64,000 nucleotides of DNA from Lysobacter sp. (GTDB taxonomy: Bacteria > Pseudomonadota > Gammaproteobacteria > Xanthomonadales > Xanthomonadaceae): positions 451,803-515,802 of the forward strand of contig DAHUXS010000013.1 of assembly GCA_027306995.1 (NCBI GenBank), in the 5' to 3' direction. This document shows, one piece after another, positions 25,323-32,893 of the stretch (its first letter is position 1; each line of letters opens with the position of its first letter). The position numbers were made by a program, and so were the translations under genes. The notes under the pieces are model-generated. The model had not been told where the DNA came from. It searched no databases and worked only from the letters and a program-made list of their open reading frames with translations.

Positions 25323-26000
25323 ATGCGCGCCGCCCGGACCAGTTTCCTGTTCGACCTCGATGGCACCCTCGTCGACAGCGTCTACCAGCACGTGATGGCT
25401 TGGAAAGAGGCCCTCGACGCCGAAGGCATCCCGCTGTCGGTCTGGCGCATCCACCGCAAGATCGGCATGAGCGGCGGACTGTTCGCGCGGATGCTGCTGC
25501 GCGAAACCGACCTCGAACTCGACGAGGACCGCCTCGATCGCCTGCGTCGCCTGCATGCCGCGGCTTACGTGCGCCAGCCGGTCGCGGTGCGACCGCTACC
25601 GGGCGCCGTCGAACTGCTGCGCTATCTCGACGAGGCCGGTATCGCCTGGGCGATCGCCACCAGCGGTCGCATGGAAACTGCGAAGGTCAATCTCGATGCG
25701 CTCGAGGTCGATCCCGACAAGGTACCGGTGATCACCCGCGACATGGTCGCGCATGCCAAGCCCGATCCCGATCTGTTCCTCGCCGCGGCGGCGCGTCTCG
25801 ACGTGGATATCCGCAACGCACTGGTTGTCGGCGACAGCATCTGGGACCTGCTGGCGGCGCAGCGCGCGAATGCGCTCGGCATCGGCCTGCTCAGCGGCGG
25901 CTATGGACGCGAGGAACTCGAACGCGCCGGTGGCTTCCGCGTCTACGACGATCCCGCCGATCTGCTGCACCACCTCGACGAGGTCTGTTCGCGGCCGTAA
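25323..26000 (+). CDS. HAD-superfamily phosphatase (beta-phosphoglucomutase/Gph-like)
   Basis: 225 residues from ATG 25323, with CAGGAG 6 bp upstream. Catalytic D11-L-D13-G-T-L-V-D-S, a helical cap (KIGMSGGLFARMLLRE), A-T-S-G-R motif II, K-P-D-P-D motif III/IV and V-V-G-D-S-I-W-D motif IV. Cytosolic sugar-phosphate phosphatase by family; substrate unknown. Its promoter shares the GntR boxes with nagQ, which suggests a role in amino-sugar-phosphate metabolism, for example relief of sugar-phosphate excess (inference). Confidence 0.88.
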   Translation: MRAARTSFLFDLDGTLVDSVYQHVMAWKEALDAEGIPLSVWRIHRKIGMSGGLFARMLLRETDLELDEDRLDRLRRLHAAAYVRQPVAVRPLPGAVELLRYLDEAGIAWAIATSGRMETAKVNLDALEVDPDKVPVITRDMVAHAKPDPDLFLAAAARLDVDIRNALVVGDSIWDLLAAQRANALGIGLLSGGYGREELERAGGFRVYDDPADLLHHLDEVCSRP

Positions 26001-26348
26001 TCGCACGCGCTGTCTCAGCGGGTAGCCAGATCCGGTGCGCGGGACGCCGCAAGTACGTCCATGTAGGCTCGTGCGCCGCATCCATGCGGCGCAACGCCCG
26101 CTTACCGGACTGGCCACCCACTGAGCGCGCGTGTTGTGGCTTTACGGAGAATTGAAAAGCAGCAACACGCGGGCTGTTGCTCTCACGCCATCCCTGAAAG
26201 CATCCACCGGCGGCGCCGTGCGGTTCGTCCGCAGTGTCCGACCATGCGAGGCATGGATGCCGAGCCGAGCCCCCATGGATGGGTTCACGGCGTGTCGGTC
26301 ACTGCGGATAACCGCTAAAGGCGCAGGGTCGGGCGATGCTTTCTCCGC
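26001..26348. other. 348-bp intergenic region between convergent HAD and nagR genes
   Basis: No credible gene. It is largely taken up by a degenerate inverted-repeat element (26043-26294) with a perfect inner 9-bp stem. No T-tract terminator was seen. Confidence 0.6.
26043..26294. repeat. MITE-like intergenic element with inverted ends
   Basis: The left end (26043-26092) and the reverse complement of the right end (26243-26294) share ACGCCG, TCCATG, GGCTCG and GCATCCATGC in the same order and spacing. Between them CGCGTGTTG (26128-26136) and CAACACGCG (26163-26171) form a perfect 9-bp stem. The motifs resemble dispersed intergenic repeats common in Xanthomonadaceae. No transposase is present. 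Confidence 0.55.
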
Positions 26349-27389
26349 CTACGACTTTGGCCGCGGCGGCGCGGTCGAACCACGCACCACCAGTTCCGGG
26401 CTGAAACCCTCGTTCGATGATGTCGGCTTCGGGGCGTCGTCGCGCAATTCCTGCAGCAGGCGTTGCGCGGCGTGGCGCGCGATCTCTTCCGTCGCCTGGC
26501 GCGCCGTGGTGAGCGCCGGCCAGCTCTGCTTCGAGAATGGGCTGTCCTCGAAACCGGCGATCGACAGATCGTAGGGGACGTTCATGCCGCTCGAACGCGC
26601 GGCGGCGAGCACGCCGGCGGCGATTTCGTCGTTGCTGCCGAACACGGCGGTGGGGCGATCGGCCAGCGCCAGCAGTCGTCGCGCGCCACGGAAGCCGTCA
26701 TCGAAGGAGTAGTCGCCTTCGATCACCAGCGCGTCGTCGAGGGCGATGCCGTAATCGTTCAAGGCATCCTCGTAACCCTTGTAGCGTTCCCACGACGACC
26801 CGTGCGACTTGCCGCCCCACAGGAAGCCGATGCGGGTGTGCCCGAGCTGGATCAGGTATTCGGTGATTTCGTAGGCGGCGTCGCGGTCGTCGACGAACAC
26901 GCAGGCGCTGCCGTCCTGGGGATCCGCCGCAGCGGACACGATGCGCACCAGCGGAATGCCGTGGGCGACCAGTTCCTTCACCAGTTCGTGGCGTTCCGAC
27001 ATCGGCGGTGCCAGCACGATGCCGGCGAGACGCGCGTGCTGGGCGATGCCGATCAGTTCCTGCGCGAGTGTCGGCGACGATGAATCGCAGGGATGGATCT
27101 GCAGGCCGTAGCCGTTTTCGCGACAGACCGACAGCACGCCGTTCTGTACCGCGATGACGTAGTAGGGATTGGGGTTGTCGTACATCAGGCCGATCGCATA
27201 CGACTGCGCGCTGCGCAGGCTGCGCGCGGAAGGATCGGGTTGGTAGTCGAGCTCGGCGATGGCGACCTGCACGCGATCGCGCGTGCGCGCCTGGACGCCG
27301 GCCTCGTTGTTGATCACGCGCGAAACCGTCTTCAACGACACCTGCGCGCGTTCCGCGACATCCCGGATGGTGGACCTGCGCAATGCCAC
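26349..27389 (-). CDS. nagR: LacI-family repressor of GlcNAc genes (NagR-like)
   Basis: 346 residues. LacI HTH at the N-terminus (TIRDVAERAQVSLKTVSRVINNE...RVQVAIAELDYQPDPSARSLRS), then a periplasmic-binding-protein-like effector domain with IGLMYDNPNPYY, VFGSNDEIAAGVLAAARS and D-L-S-I-A-G-F-E-D. Located 15 bp downstream of nagP and probably co-transcribed. The perfect palindrome at 28919-28936 is its likely operator. Confidence 0.92.
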   Translation of the reverse strand: MALRRSTIRDVAERAQVSLKTVSRVINNEAGVQARTRDRVQVAIAELDYQPDPSARSLRSAQSYAIGLMYDNPNPYYVIAVQNGVLSVCRENGYGLQIHPCDSSSPTLAQELIGIAQHARLAGIVLAPPMSERHELVKELVAHGIPLVRIVSAAADPQDGSACVFVDDRDAAYEITEYLIQLGHTRIGFLWGGKSHGSSWERYKGYEDALNDYGIALDDALVIEGDYSFDDGFRGARRLLALADRPTAVFGSNDEIAAGVLAAARSSGMNVPYDLSIAGFEDSPFSKQSWPALTTARQATEEIARHAAQRLLQELRDDAPKPTSSNEGFSPELVVRGSTAPPRPKS

Positions 27390-27404
27390 GGACGATTCGA
27401 CCCC

Positions 27405-28694
27405 TTACTGACGCGAGGCGGGCATCTTCTCACGCCCGACGTCATGGCCACGTACACCGAAGTACAGAATGTAGAGATAGCAGGGCACCATCAGCGCCAT
27501 GAACACCAGCTGGAAATCGTGCGTTTGTTTCAGATGCACGAACAGCTGCGGAATCACCGCGCCACCGGCGATGCCCATGATCAGCAATGCCGATCCGTAT
27601 TCGGTGAAGCGACCGAGGCCCTGGATGCCCAGCGGGAAGATCGCCGGCCACATCATCGCGTTGGCGAAACCGAGCGCGGCAACGAAACCCACCGAAACAT
27701 AGCCCTTGGTCAGGAACGCGCCGATGGTCAGCACCACGCCGAGAATGGCGGAAAACGCGAGATAGCGTTGCTGCGAAACGAAGCGCGGGATCGCGATCAG
27801 GCCAACCACGTATCCGAGCAGCATTCCGAACAGGGTGAAGGACGTGAAGAATTTGGTTTCGTCCAGCGGCAGGTTGAAACCGGCGCCATAGGTGCCGATG
27901 GCGTCGCCGGCCATCACTTCCACGCCGACGTAGACGAAGATGCACAGCGCGCCCAGCCACACGTGCGGATACTGGAACAGGCTGGTGCGACCGTTGCTGC
28001 CGCTGCTGTTCACTTCCTCGGCGCGGATTTCCGGCAGCGGCGAGAACAGGATGCCGACGGCGAGCAGCGCCAGCAGGCAGGCCATGATCATGTACGGGCC
28101 GTGGATGCGCGCGGCGAAGGCGTCGAGCAATTGCGTCTTGGTGGCGGCGTCGGCGGTGGCGACCTGGGCCGAGAGATCGCCCATGCCGTGCATCACCAGC
28201 GCGCCGATCGCCAGCGGCGCGAGCATGCCGGCCAGCTTGTTGCAGATGCCCATGATCGCGATGCGCTGCGCCGCGCCTTCAATCGGACCGAGGATGCTGA
28301 TGTAGGGATTCGATGCGGTCTGCAGGATGGCGAGGCCGGCGCCGATGATGAAGACGCCGGCGACCGCGCCCGGGTACACGCGCTGGGTGGTGAATTGCCC
28401 GAACACGAGCGCGCCGACCGCCATCAAGAACAGGCCGAGCGCCATGCCTTTCTTCATGCCGGTGCGACGCAGGATCATCGATGACGGCAGCGCCAGGCAG
28501 AAGTAGGAGATGTAGAACGCACTGGGGATGAGGAAGGCCAGCGTCTCGCTGACGTCGAACGCGAGCTTGGCGAACGAGATCAACGGGCCGTTGAGCCAGG
28601 TCACGAAGCCGAAGATGAAGAACAGGGCGCCGACGATGGCGATCGAGCTGGTATTGCTGCGCGTGGCGCCAGCGGGAAGGGTGGACGTGGACAT
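27405..28694 (-). CDS. nagP: N-acetylglucosamine MFS transporter (FucP/NagP family)
   Basis: 429 residues from ATG 28694; the longer frame to 28847 adds an Arg-rich stretch without membrane character. About 12 membrane segments of the FHS (FucP) branch: ALFFIFGFVTWLNGPLI, QTASNPYISILGP, NKLAGMLAPLAIGAL, VYVGVEVMAGDAIGTYG and NAMMWPAIFPLGIQGLGRFTEYGSALLIM. Inner-membrane sugar:H+ symporter; the substrate GlcNAc is inferred from nagR, nagK, nagA and nagB-II around it. Transcribed divergently from nagK. Confidence 0.93.
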   Translation of the reverse strand: MSTSTLPAGATRSNTSSIAIVGALFFIFGFVTWLNGPLISFAKLAFDVSETLAFLIPSAFYISYFCLALPSSMILRRTGMKKGMALGLFLMAVGALVFGQFTTQRVYPGAVAGVFIIGAGLAILQTASNPYISILGPIEGAAQRIAIMGICNKLAGMLAPLAIGALVMHGMGDLSAQVATADAATKTQLLDAFAARIHGPYMIMACLLALLAVGILFSPLPEIRAEEVNSSGSNGRTSLFQYPHVWLGALCIFVYVGVEVMAGDAIGTYGAGFNLPLDETKFFTSFTLFGMLLGYVVGLIAIPRFVSQQRYLAFSAILGVVLTIGAFLTKGYVSVGFVAALGFANAMMWPAIFPLGIQGLGRFTEYGSALLIMGIAGGAVIPQLFVHLKQTHDFQLVFMALMVPCYLYILYFGVRGHDVGREKMPASRQ

Positions 28695-28764
28695 GCGGCG
28701 TGGGCTCCCGATGCGCCTGCGGCGGTGATGGCGGATGTGCCCGATTGAGGCACAAGACAGGAGT

Positions 28765-28782
28765 TGGCGCAACGTTGTCATC
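28765..28782. promoter_or_regulatory. Second, imperfect NagR operator near nagP
   Basis: Core CAACGTTG with a full right half CGTTGTCAT but a degenerate left half. It lies 71 bp upstream of nagP and 154 bp from the perfect site, so a looped two-site arrangement is possible. Confidence 0.5.
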
Positions 28783-28918
28783 GCCGGGCGCCGCCGATTG
28801 CATCTGGGCGACAGCGAACGAAAGGTAGAGCTGGCCGGAAGTTTCATGTTGCTGCGCAGCAGAAAAATCCCGTTAAATGGATCTAATTCGCTATTTCGAA
28901 AGATGAATACGGACAGTT

Positions 28919-28936
28919 ATTGACAACGTTGTCAAT
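28919..28936. promoter_or_regulatory. NagR (LacI-type) operator
   Basis: ATTGACAAC/GTTGTCAAT, a perfect 18-bp palindrome with central CG. It matches the known Xanthomonas NagR box shape (AATGACARCGYTGTCATT) at most positions and lies 43 bp before nagK in the divergent nagP-nagK region. Confidence 0.85.
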
Positions 28937-28979
28937 GCAAGGTCAATGTCGCGCCGTCACATGAGGCCGGGGGCCTGTC

Positions 28980-30017
28980 ATGCAAGGCGGTCTGGGGGTT
29001 CGACATTGCCGTTTCGTCGCTGCCGATGTCGGCGGAACCCATGCGCGCATCGCCTTGGTGGAGACCGATGGCGGCCACGCCATCGAGGTCCAGGCCTATC
29101 GCAAGTACAGCTGCGCCGAATTCCCCAGCCTGACCGCCATCCTTGCCGACTTCGTCGCCGGCCAGCGCGATGGCACCGATCGCATGGCGATCGCCAGCGC
29201 CGGATTGATGGTGGATGGCCAGCTGGTCAACTCCAACCTGCCCTGGCAGGTGTCGCTGGCGGAGATGCGCCGCGAGCTCGGACTGCGCGATCTCCACATC
29301 ATCAATGACTTCGCCGCTGCCGCCCACGGCGCCGGACGCCTGGGTGCCGGTGATCGTCGCCTGCTCACGCCCGGTGTCGACACGGCGGTTCCGGGACCGA
29401 TGCTGGTGGTCGGTCCGGGCACGGGACTGGGCGCGGCGGTGTGCATTCCGACCGCGCACGGCAACGTGGTGCTGCCGACCGAGGCGGGCTGGCCGGCATT
29501 CGCGCCGGTGACGTCGCGCGAGATCGAGATCCTGCGCTGGATGCAGCACGGCAGCCACCACCACCATGTCGCGGTCGAACACCTGGTGTCCGGCCCCGGT
29601 CTCGCCAATCTCTATCGCGCGATCTGCGCGATCGATGGCGTGTTCCCGCGCTTCGCCACGCCCGCGGAAGTGACCCGTGGCGCGCAGGAGGAAGATCTCC
29701 AGGCGCTCGATGCCGTGGTGTCGTTCTGCAATCTGCTGGGCAGCGCGATCGGCGATCTCGCCGCCATCACCTGCGCCGGCAGCGTGCATGTCGCTGGTGG
29801 CGTGGTCCCGCAACTGGTCGACTTCCTGCAATACAGCGATTTCCGCCAACGACTGGTCGCCAAGGGCGCGATGCAGCCCCTGCTCGAGCGCGTGCCGGTC
29901 TGGCTCATCGAAAACGAACGACTCGGCGTGCTCGGCGCGGCGAGCTGGTACCAGCAGCACCTCGGGGAGCACCCGGAAGAAACAACGGCCCGGCGGGAGT
30001 GGGCTGGCAACGCATAA
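28980..30017 (+). CDS. nagK: Glucokinase-family N-acetylglucosamine kinase (NagK-like)
   Basis: 345 residues. Glucokinase fold with the phosphate-1 loop A-A-D-V-G-G-T-H-A-R, sugar-binding I-I-N-D-F-A-A-A-A-H-G, V-V-G-P-G-T-G-L-G-A-A, zinc-free glk type, and HVAGGVVPQLVDF near the end. Phosphorylates intracellular GlcNAc (or glucose) with ATP, giving the substrate for NagA. Downstream of the NagR palindrome; the TonB receptor begins 67 bp later. True glucokinase activity cannot be excluded. Confidence 0.88.
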   Translation: MQGGLGVRHCRFVAADVGGTHARIALVETDGGHAIEVQAYRKYSCAEFPSLTAILADFVAGQRDGTDRMAIASAGLMVDGQLVNSNLPWQVSLAEMRRELGLRDLHIINDFAAAAHGAGRLGAGDRRLLTPGVDTAVPGPMLVVGPGTGLGAAVCIPTAHGNVVLPTEAGWPAFAPVTSREIEILRWMQHGSHHHHVAVEHLVSGPGLANLYRAICAIDGVFPRFATPAEVTRGAQEEDLQALDAVVSFCNLLGSAIGDLAAITCAGSVHVAGGVVPQLVDFLQYSDFRQRLVAKGAMQPLLERVPVWLIENERLGVLGAASWYQQHLGEHPEETTARREWAGNA

Positions 30018-30023
30018 CAACAA

Positions 30024-30057
30024 CCAGGCCCGACGGTCCCGCGACAAACGGGCCTGG
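30024..30057 (+). other. Stem-loop between nagK and the TonB receptor
   Basis: CCAGGCCCG/CGGGCCTGG, a perfect 9-bp stem (30024-30032 with 30049-30057) without a T tract. It may protect or attenuate RNA so that the receptor is expressed at a level different from nagK. Confidence 0.45.
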
Positions 30058-30084
30058 GTCATCAACTGACCGGAGAACCAAGCA

Positions 30085-32793
30085 ATGCAACTCAAGAAAA
30101 CACTGTTGACGATCGGCATCGTCACCGCGCTCGGCGCCGCCGGCAATGCGATGGCCCAGGACGCACAACCGACACAGCAGCAGCCCGCGAAGCAGGCGCA
30201 GAAGGCCGGCGAACTCGACCAGATCGTCGTCACCGGCATCCGCGGCTCGCAGGAAAAGTCGCTGGACAGCAAGCGCAACGCCAAGTCGCACATCGAGGTG
30301 GTCACCGCCGAAGACGTCGGCAAGCTGCCGGCGCACAACGTCGCCGACACCCTGCAGCGCCTGCCCGGCGTCAACATCAGCTCGTCCAGCGCCGACGAAG
30401 GCGGCTTCGACGAAGCCGATCGCGTCAGCCTGCGCGGCACCGCGCCGAGCCTGACCCAGACCATGATCGACGGTCACTCGGTGGCGTCGGCCGACTGGTT
30501 CGTGCTCAGCCAGGGCGGCAACATGGGCCGCAGCGTCAGCTATACCCTGCTGCCGTCCGAACTCGTCTACTCGGTGGAAGTGAACAAGACCTCGCAGGCC
30601 AAGCTGGTCGATGGCGGCACCACCGGTACCGTCAACATCATCACCCGCAAGCCGCTGCAGTTCGCCAAGGGCATCACCGGCGAAGGCTCGATCGGCGCGG
30701 TCTATTCCGACCAGGCCAAGAAATACGATCCGCAGATCTCGGCGCTGTTCAACTACAAGAACAATGCCGGCAATTTCGCCTTCATGGTCCAGGCCTTCGA
30801 ACAGAAGCGCCACCTGAGTCGTCAGGCGCAGGAACTGCCGGGCGGGTTCGCGCAAATCCAGAAATACCAGGCTGATGGCGTTACCTTGACGCCAGTTGCA
30901 CAAAGCCATCCCGATCTGGTTGGGGTGTATTACCCGAGCCTGCTGGGTTCGACCCTGTTCGAACAGGAGCGCGATCGCCGCGGCGGCCTGATCTCGTTGC
31001 AGGTCAAGGCCAGCGACAGCTTCACCCTCGGCGTGAACGGCTTCGTGTCGAACATGAAGGCCAACAACTACAACCGCAACTACATGCTGTGGGGCGGCAA
31101 TTTCGCCAACACGCAGTCGCCCGATGCCGGTTACGTGGTGCAGAACGGCGTCCTGACCAAGGCCAATTACACCGGCCAGGCCGGCACGGCCTATGCGGTC
31201 TACGACATGATCTACCGCGAAGCCACCGCCAAAAGCGGCTACTTCACCATCGACGGGGATTGGCAGGCCTCGGAAAATCTCTCGGCCAAGTTCCAGTTGG
31301 GTTCCAGCTGGGGCCAGGGCGAAACCGCCCGCCAGTTCATCGCCGAAGTGACCAGCGCCATCGGTGGCGGCGCCAGCTGGCAGACCCACGGCACCGGTTC
31401 GCCGGTCGACTGGAGCGTCGGCGGCAACACGGGTCCGGCCGCAACCGGGTTCGGCACCTGGGGCAACCAGGAAGTGAAGGCGATCGACCGCGAGAAGTGG
31501 GCGACCGCCGACTTCACCCGTTACTTCAATGCCGGCGCGTTCACCTCGCTCGATTTCGGCGTGCGCATGGCCAGCCACAGCCGTCGCGCGGTGTCGCCGG
31601 AAGGCGCCAGCCCCGGCAACATCGCCGCGGCGCTGGCGAATGCGGCGGTCGATTACTACCCGAGCGGTTTCGCCAGCAACATCGGCGGGACGTTCCCGCG
31701 CAACATCTGGTACTACACGCCGGATGCGCTGAAGAACGCGATCCTCAACAACTCGACCTGGCTGTCCAACAACGATGGCCCGAACGGCCGCCACAACTAC
31801 GGCGGCGAGTTCACCGTCCGCGAGAAGAGCACCGCGTTCTATGCGCAGGCCAACTTCGAAGGCGCCCACTGGAACGGCAACTTCGGCCTGCGTTCGGTCA
31901 ACATCAAGCAGGGCATCTACACCTACTTCGCCGATACGGTGAACCCGGACGTCAGCAGCCTGTTCGGTTCGTGGAAGCGCGTGTACCAGACCAACAAGAT
32001 CAACCGCATCCTGCCCAGCGCCAACTTCAAGTACGACCTGACCGATTCGCTGGTGGTGCGCCTGGCCGGTTCGCAGACGCAGACCCTGCCGGATTACTCC
32101 GCGCTGGGTGCATCGTCCTGGGGTTCGGATCTCGACAAGACCGGTGGCGGCGGCAATCCGAAGTTGAAGCCGGTGCTGTCGACCAATTTCGACGCCAATC
32201 TCGAGTGGTACTTCATGCCGCGCGGCCTGCTGTCGGCCGGCGTGTATTCGATGAACATGAAGGACTACGTCGCCTACGGCACCCAGACCCAGATGTTGTT
32301 CAGCGAACTGACGCACCAGCTCGAGGCCTACCAGATCGCGATGCCGATCAACGCCAACGCCAAGGTCAAGGGCGTCGAACTGGTCTATGAACAGCCGATC
32401 GGCAAGAACTTCGGCGTGAACGCCAATTACACCTATGCCGACGGTTCGTCGTCGCACACCTGGGCCGATGGCAGCCACAACCTGCTCGGCACCTCGAAGA
32501 ACACCTACAACGTCGGTGCCTACTTCGAGAACGACACCTTCGGTGCGCGCGTCAGCTACACCCGTCGTTCGTCGTTCCTGATCGGCCTGAAGGCCGCCAA
32601 CCCGTACTACCAGGACAGCTTCGGCACGCTGTCGGCCTCGTTGAGCTACAAGGCCACCAAGTGGTTGAGCATCAGCCTGGATGCGCTGAACCTCAACGAC
32701 CCGGTGATCAAGTACTACCAGACGGCAACCATCCCGACCTCGTTCTACAGCAACGGCCGTCAGTACTACTTGAACCTGCACTTCAAGTTCTGA
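30085..32793 (+). CDS. TonB-dependent receptor, probable GlcNAc/chito-oligosaccharide transporter
   Basis: 902 residues. A CGGAGAA ribosome site precedes the start. Signal peptide cleaves after NAMA (about 24), TonB box D-Q-I-V-V-T-G near residues 45-51, plug domain (VTAEDVGKLPAHNVADTLQRLPGVNI...VSLRGTAPSLTQTMIDG), then a 22-strand barrel ending in aromatic Phe (NLHFKF). It belongs to the large Xanthomonas/Caulobacter TBDR group. Placement between nagK and a GH20 enzyme points to amino-sugar import across the outer membrane. Confidence 0.95.
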   Translation: MQLKKTLLTIGIVTALGAAGNAMAQDAQPTQQQPAKQAQKAGELDQIVVTGIRGSQEKSLDSKRNAKSHIEVVTAEDVGKLPAHNVADTLQRLPGVNISSSSADEGGFDEADRVSLRGTAPSLTQTMIDGHSVASADWFVLSQGGNMGRSVSYTLLPSELVYSVEVNKTSQAKLVDGGTTGTVNIITRKPLQFAKGITGEGSIGAVYSDQAKKYDPQISALFNYKNNAGNFAFMVQAFEQKRHLSRQAQELPGGFAQIQKYQADGVTLTPVAQSHPDLVGVYYPSLLGSTLFEQERDRRGGLISLQVKASDSFTLGVNGFVSNMKANNYNRNYMLWGGNFANTQSPDAGYVVQNGVLTKANYTGQAGTAYAVYDMIYREATAKSGYFTIDGDWQASENLSAKFQLGSSWGQGETARQFIAEVTSAIGGGASWQTHGTGSPVDWSVGGNTGPAATGFGTWGNQEVKAIDREKWATADFTRYFNAGAFTSLDFGVRMASHSRRAVSPEGASPGNIAAALANAAVDYYPSGFASNIGGTFPRNIWYYTPDALKNAILNNSTWLSNNDGPNGRHNYGGEFTVREKSTAFYAQANFEGAHWNGNFGLRSVNIKQGIYTYFADTVNPDVSSLFGSWKRVYQTNKINRILPSANFKYDLTDSLVVRLAGSQTQTLPDYSALGASSWGSDLDKTGGGGNPKLKPVLSTNFDANLEWYFMPRGLLSAGVYSMNMKDYVAYGTQTQMLFSELTHQLEAYQIAMPINANAKVKGVELVYEQPIGKNFGVNANYTYADGSSSHTWADGSHNLLGTSKNTYNVGAYFENDTFGARVSYTRRSSFLIGLKAANPYYQDSFGTLSASLSYKATKWLSISLDALNLNDPVIKYYQTATIPTSFYSNGRQYYLNLHFKF

Positions 32794-32825
32794 TCGCCGC
32801 ACCGTTCCATTGGTGTACCCCACCT

Positions 32826-32853
32826 CGGGGCCCTTTCCGGGCCCCGTTTTTTT
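32826..32853 (+). terminator. Intrinsic terminator after TonB receptor
   Basis: CGGGGCCC-TTTCC-GGGCCCCG followed by seven T. An 8-bp GC stem ends the nagK-receptor transcript 41 bp before the GH20 gene, which then needs its own promoter or readthrough. Confidence 0.9.
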
Positions 32854-32893
32854 CGGTGGTGAGAGAATCGCCCTGCCGATCAAGGAATCCGAG

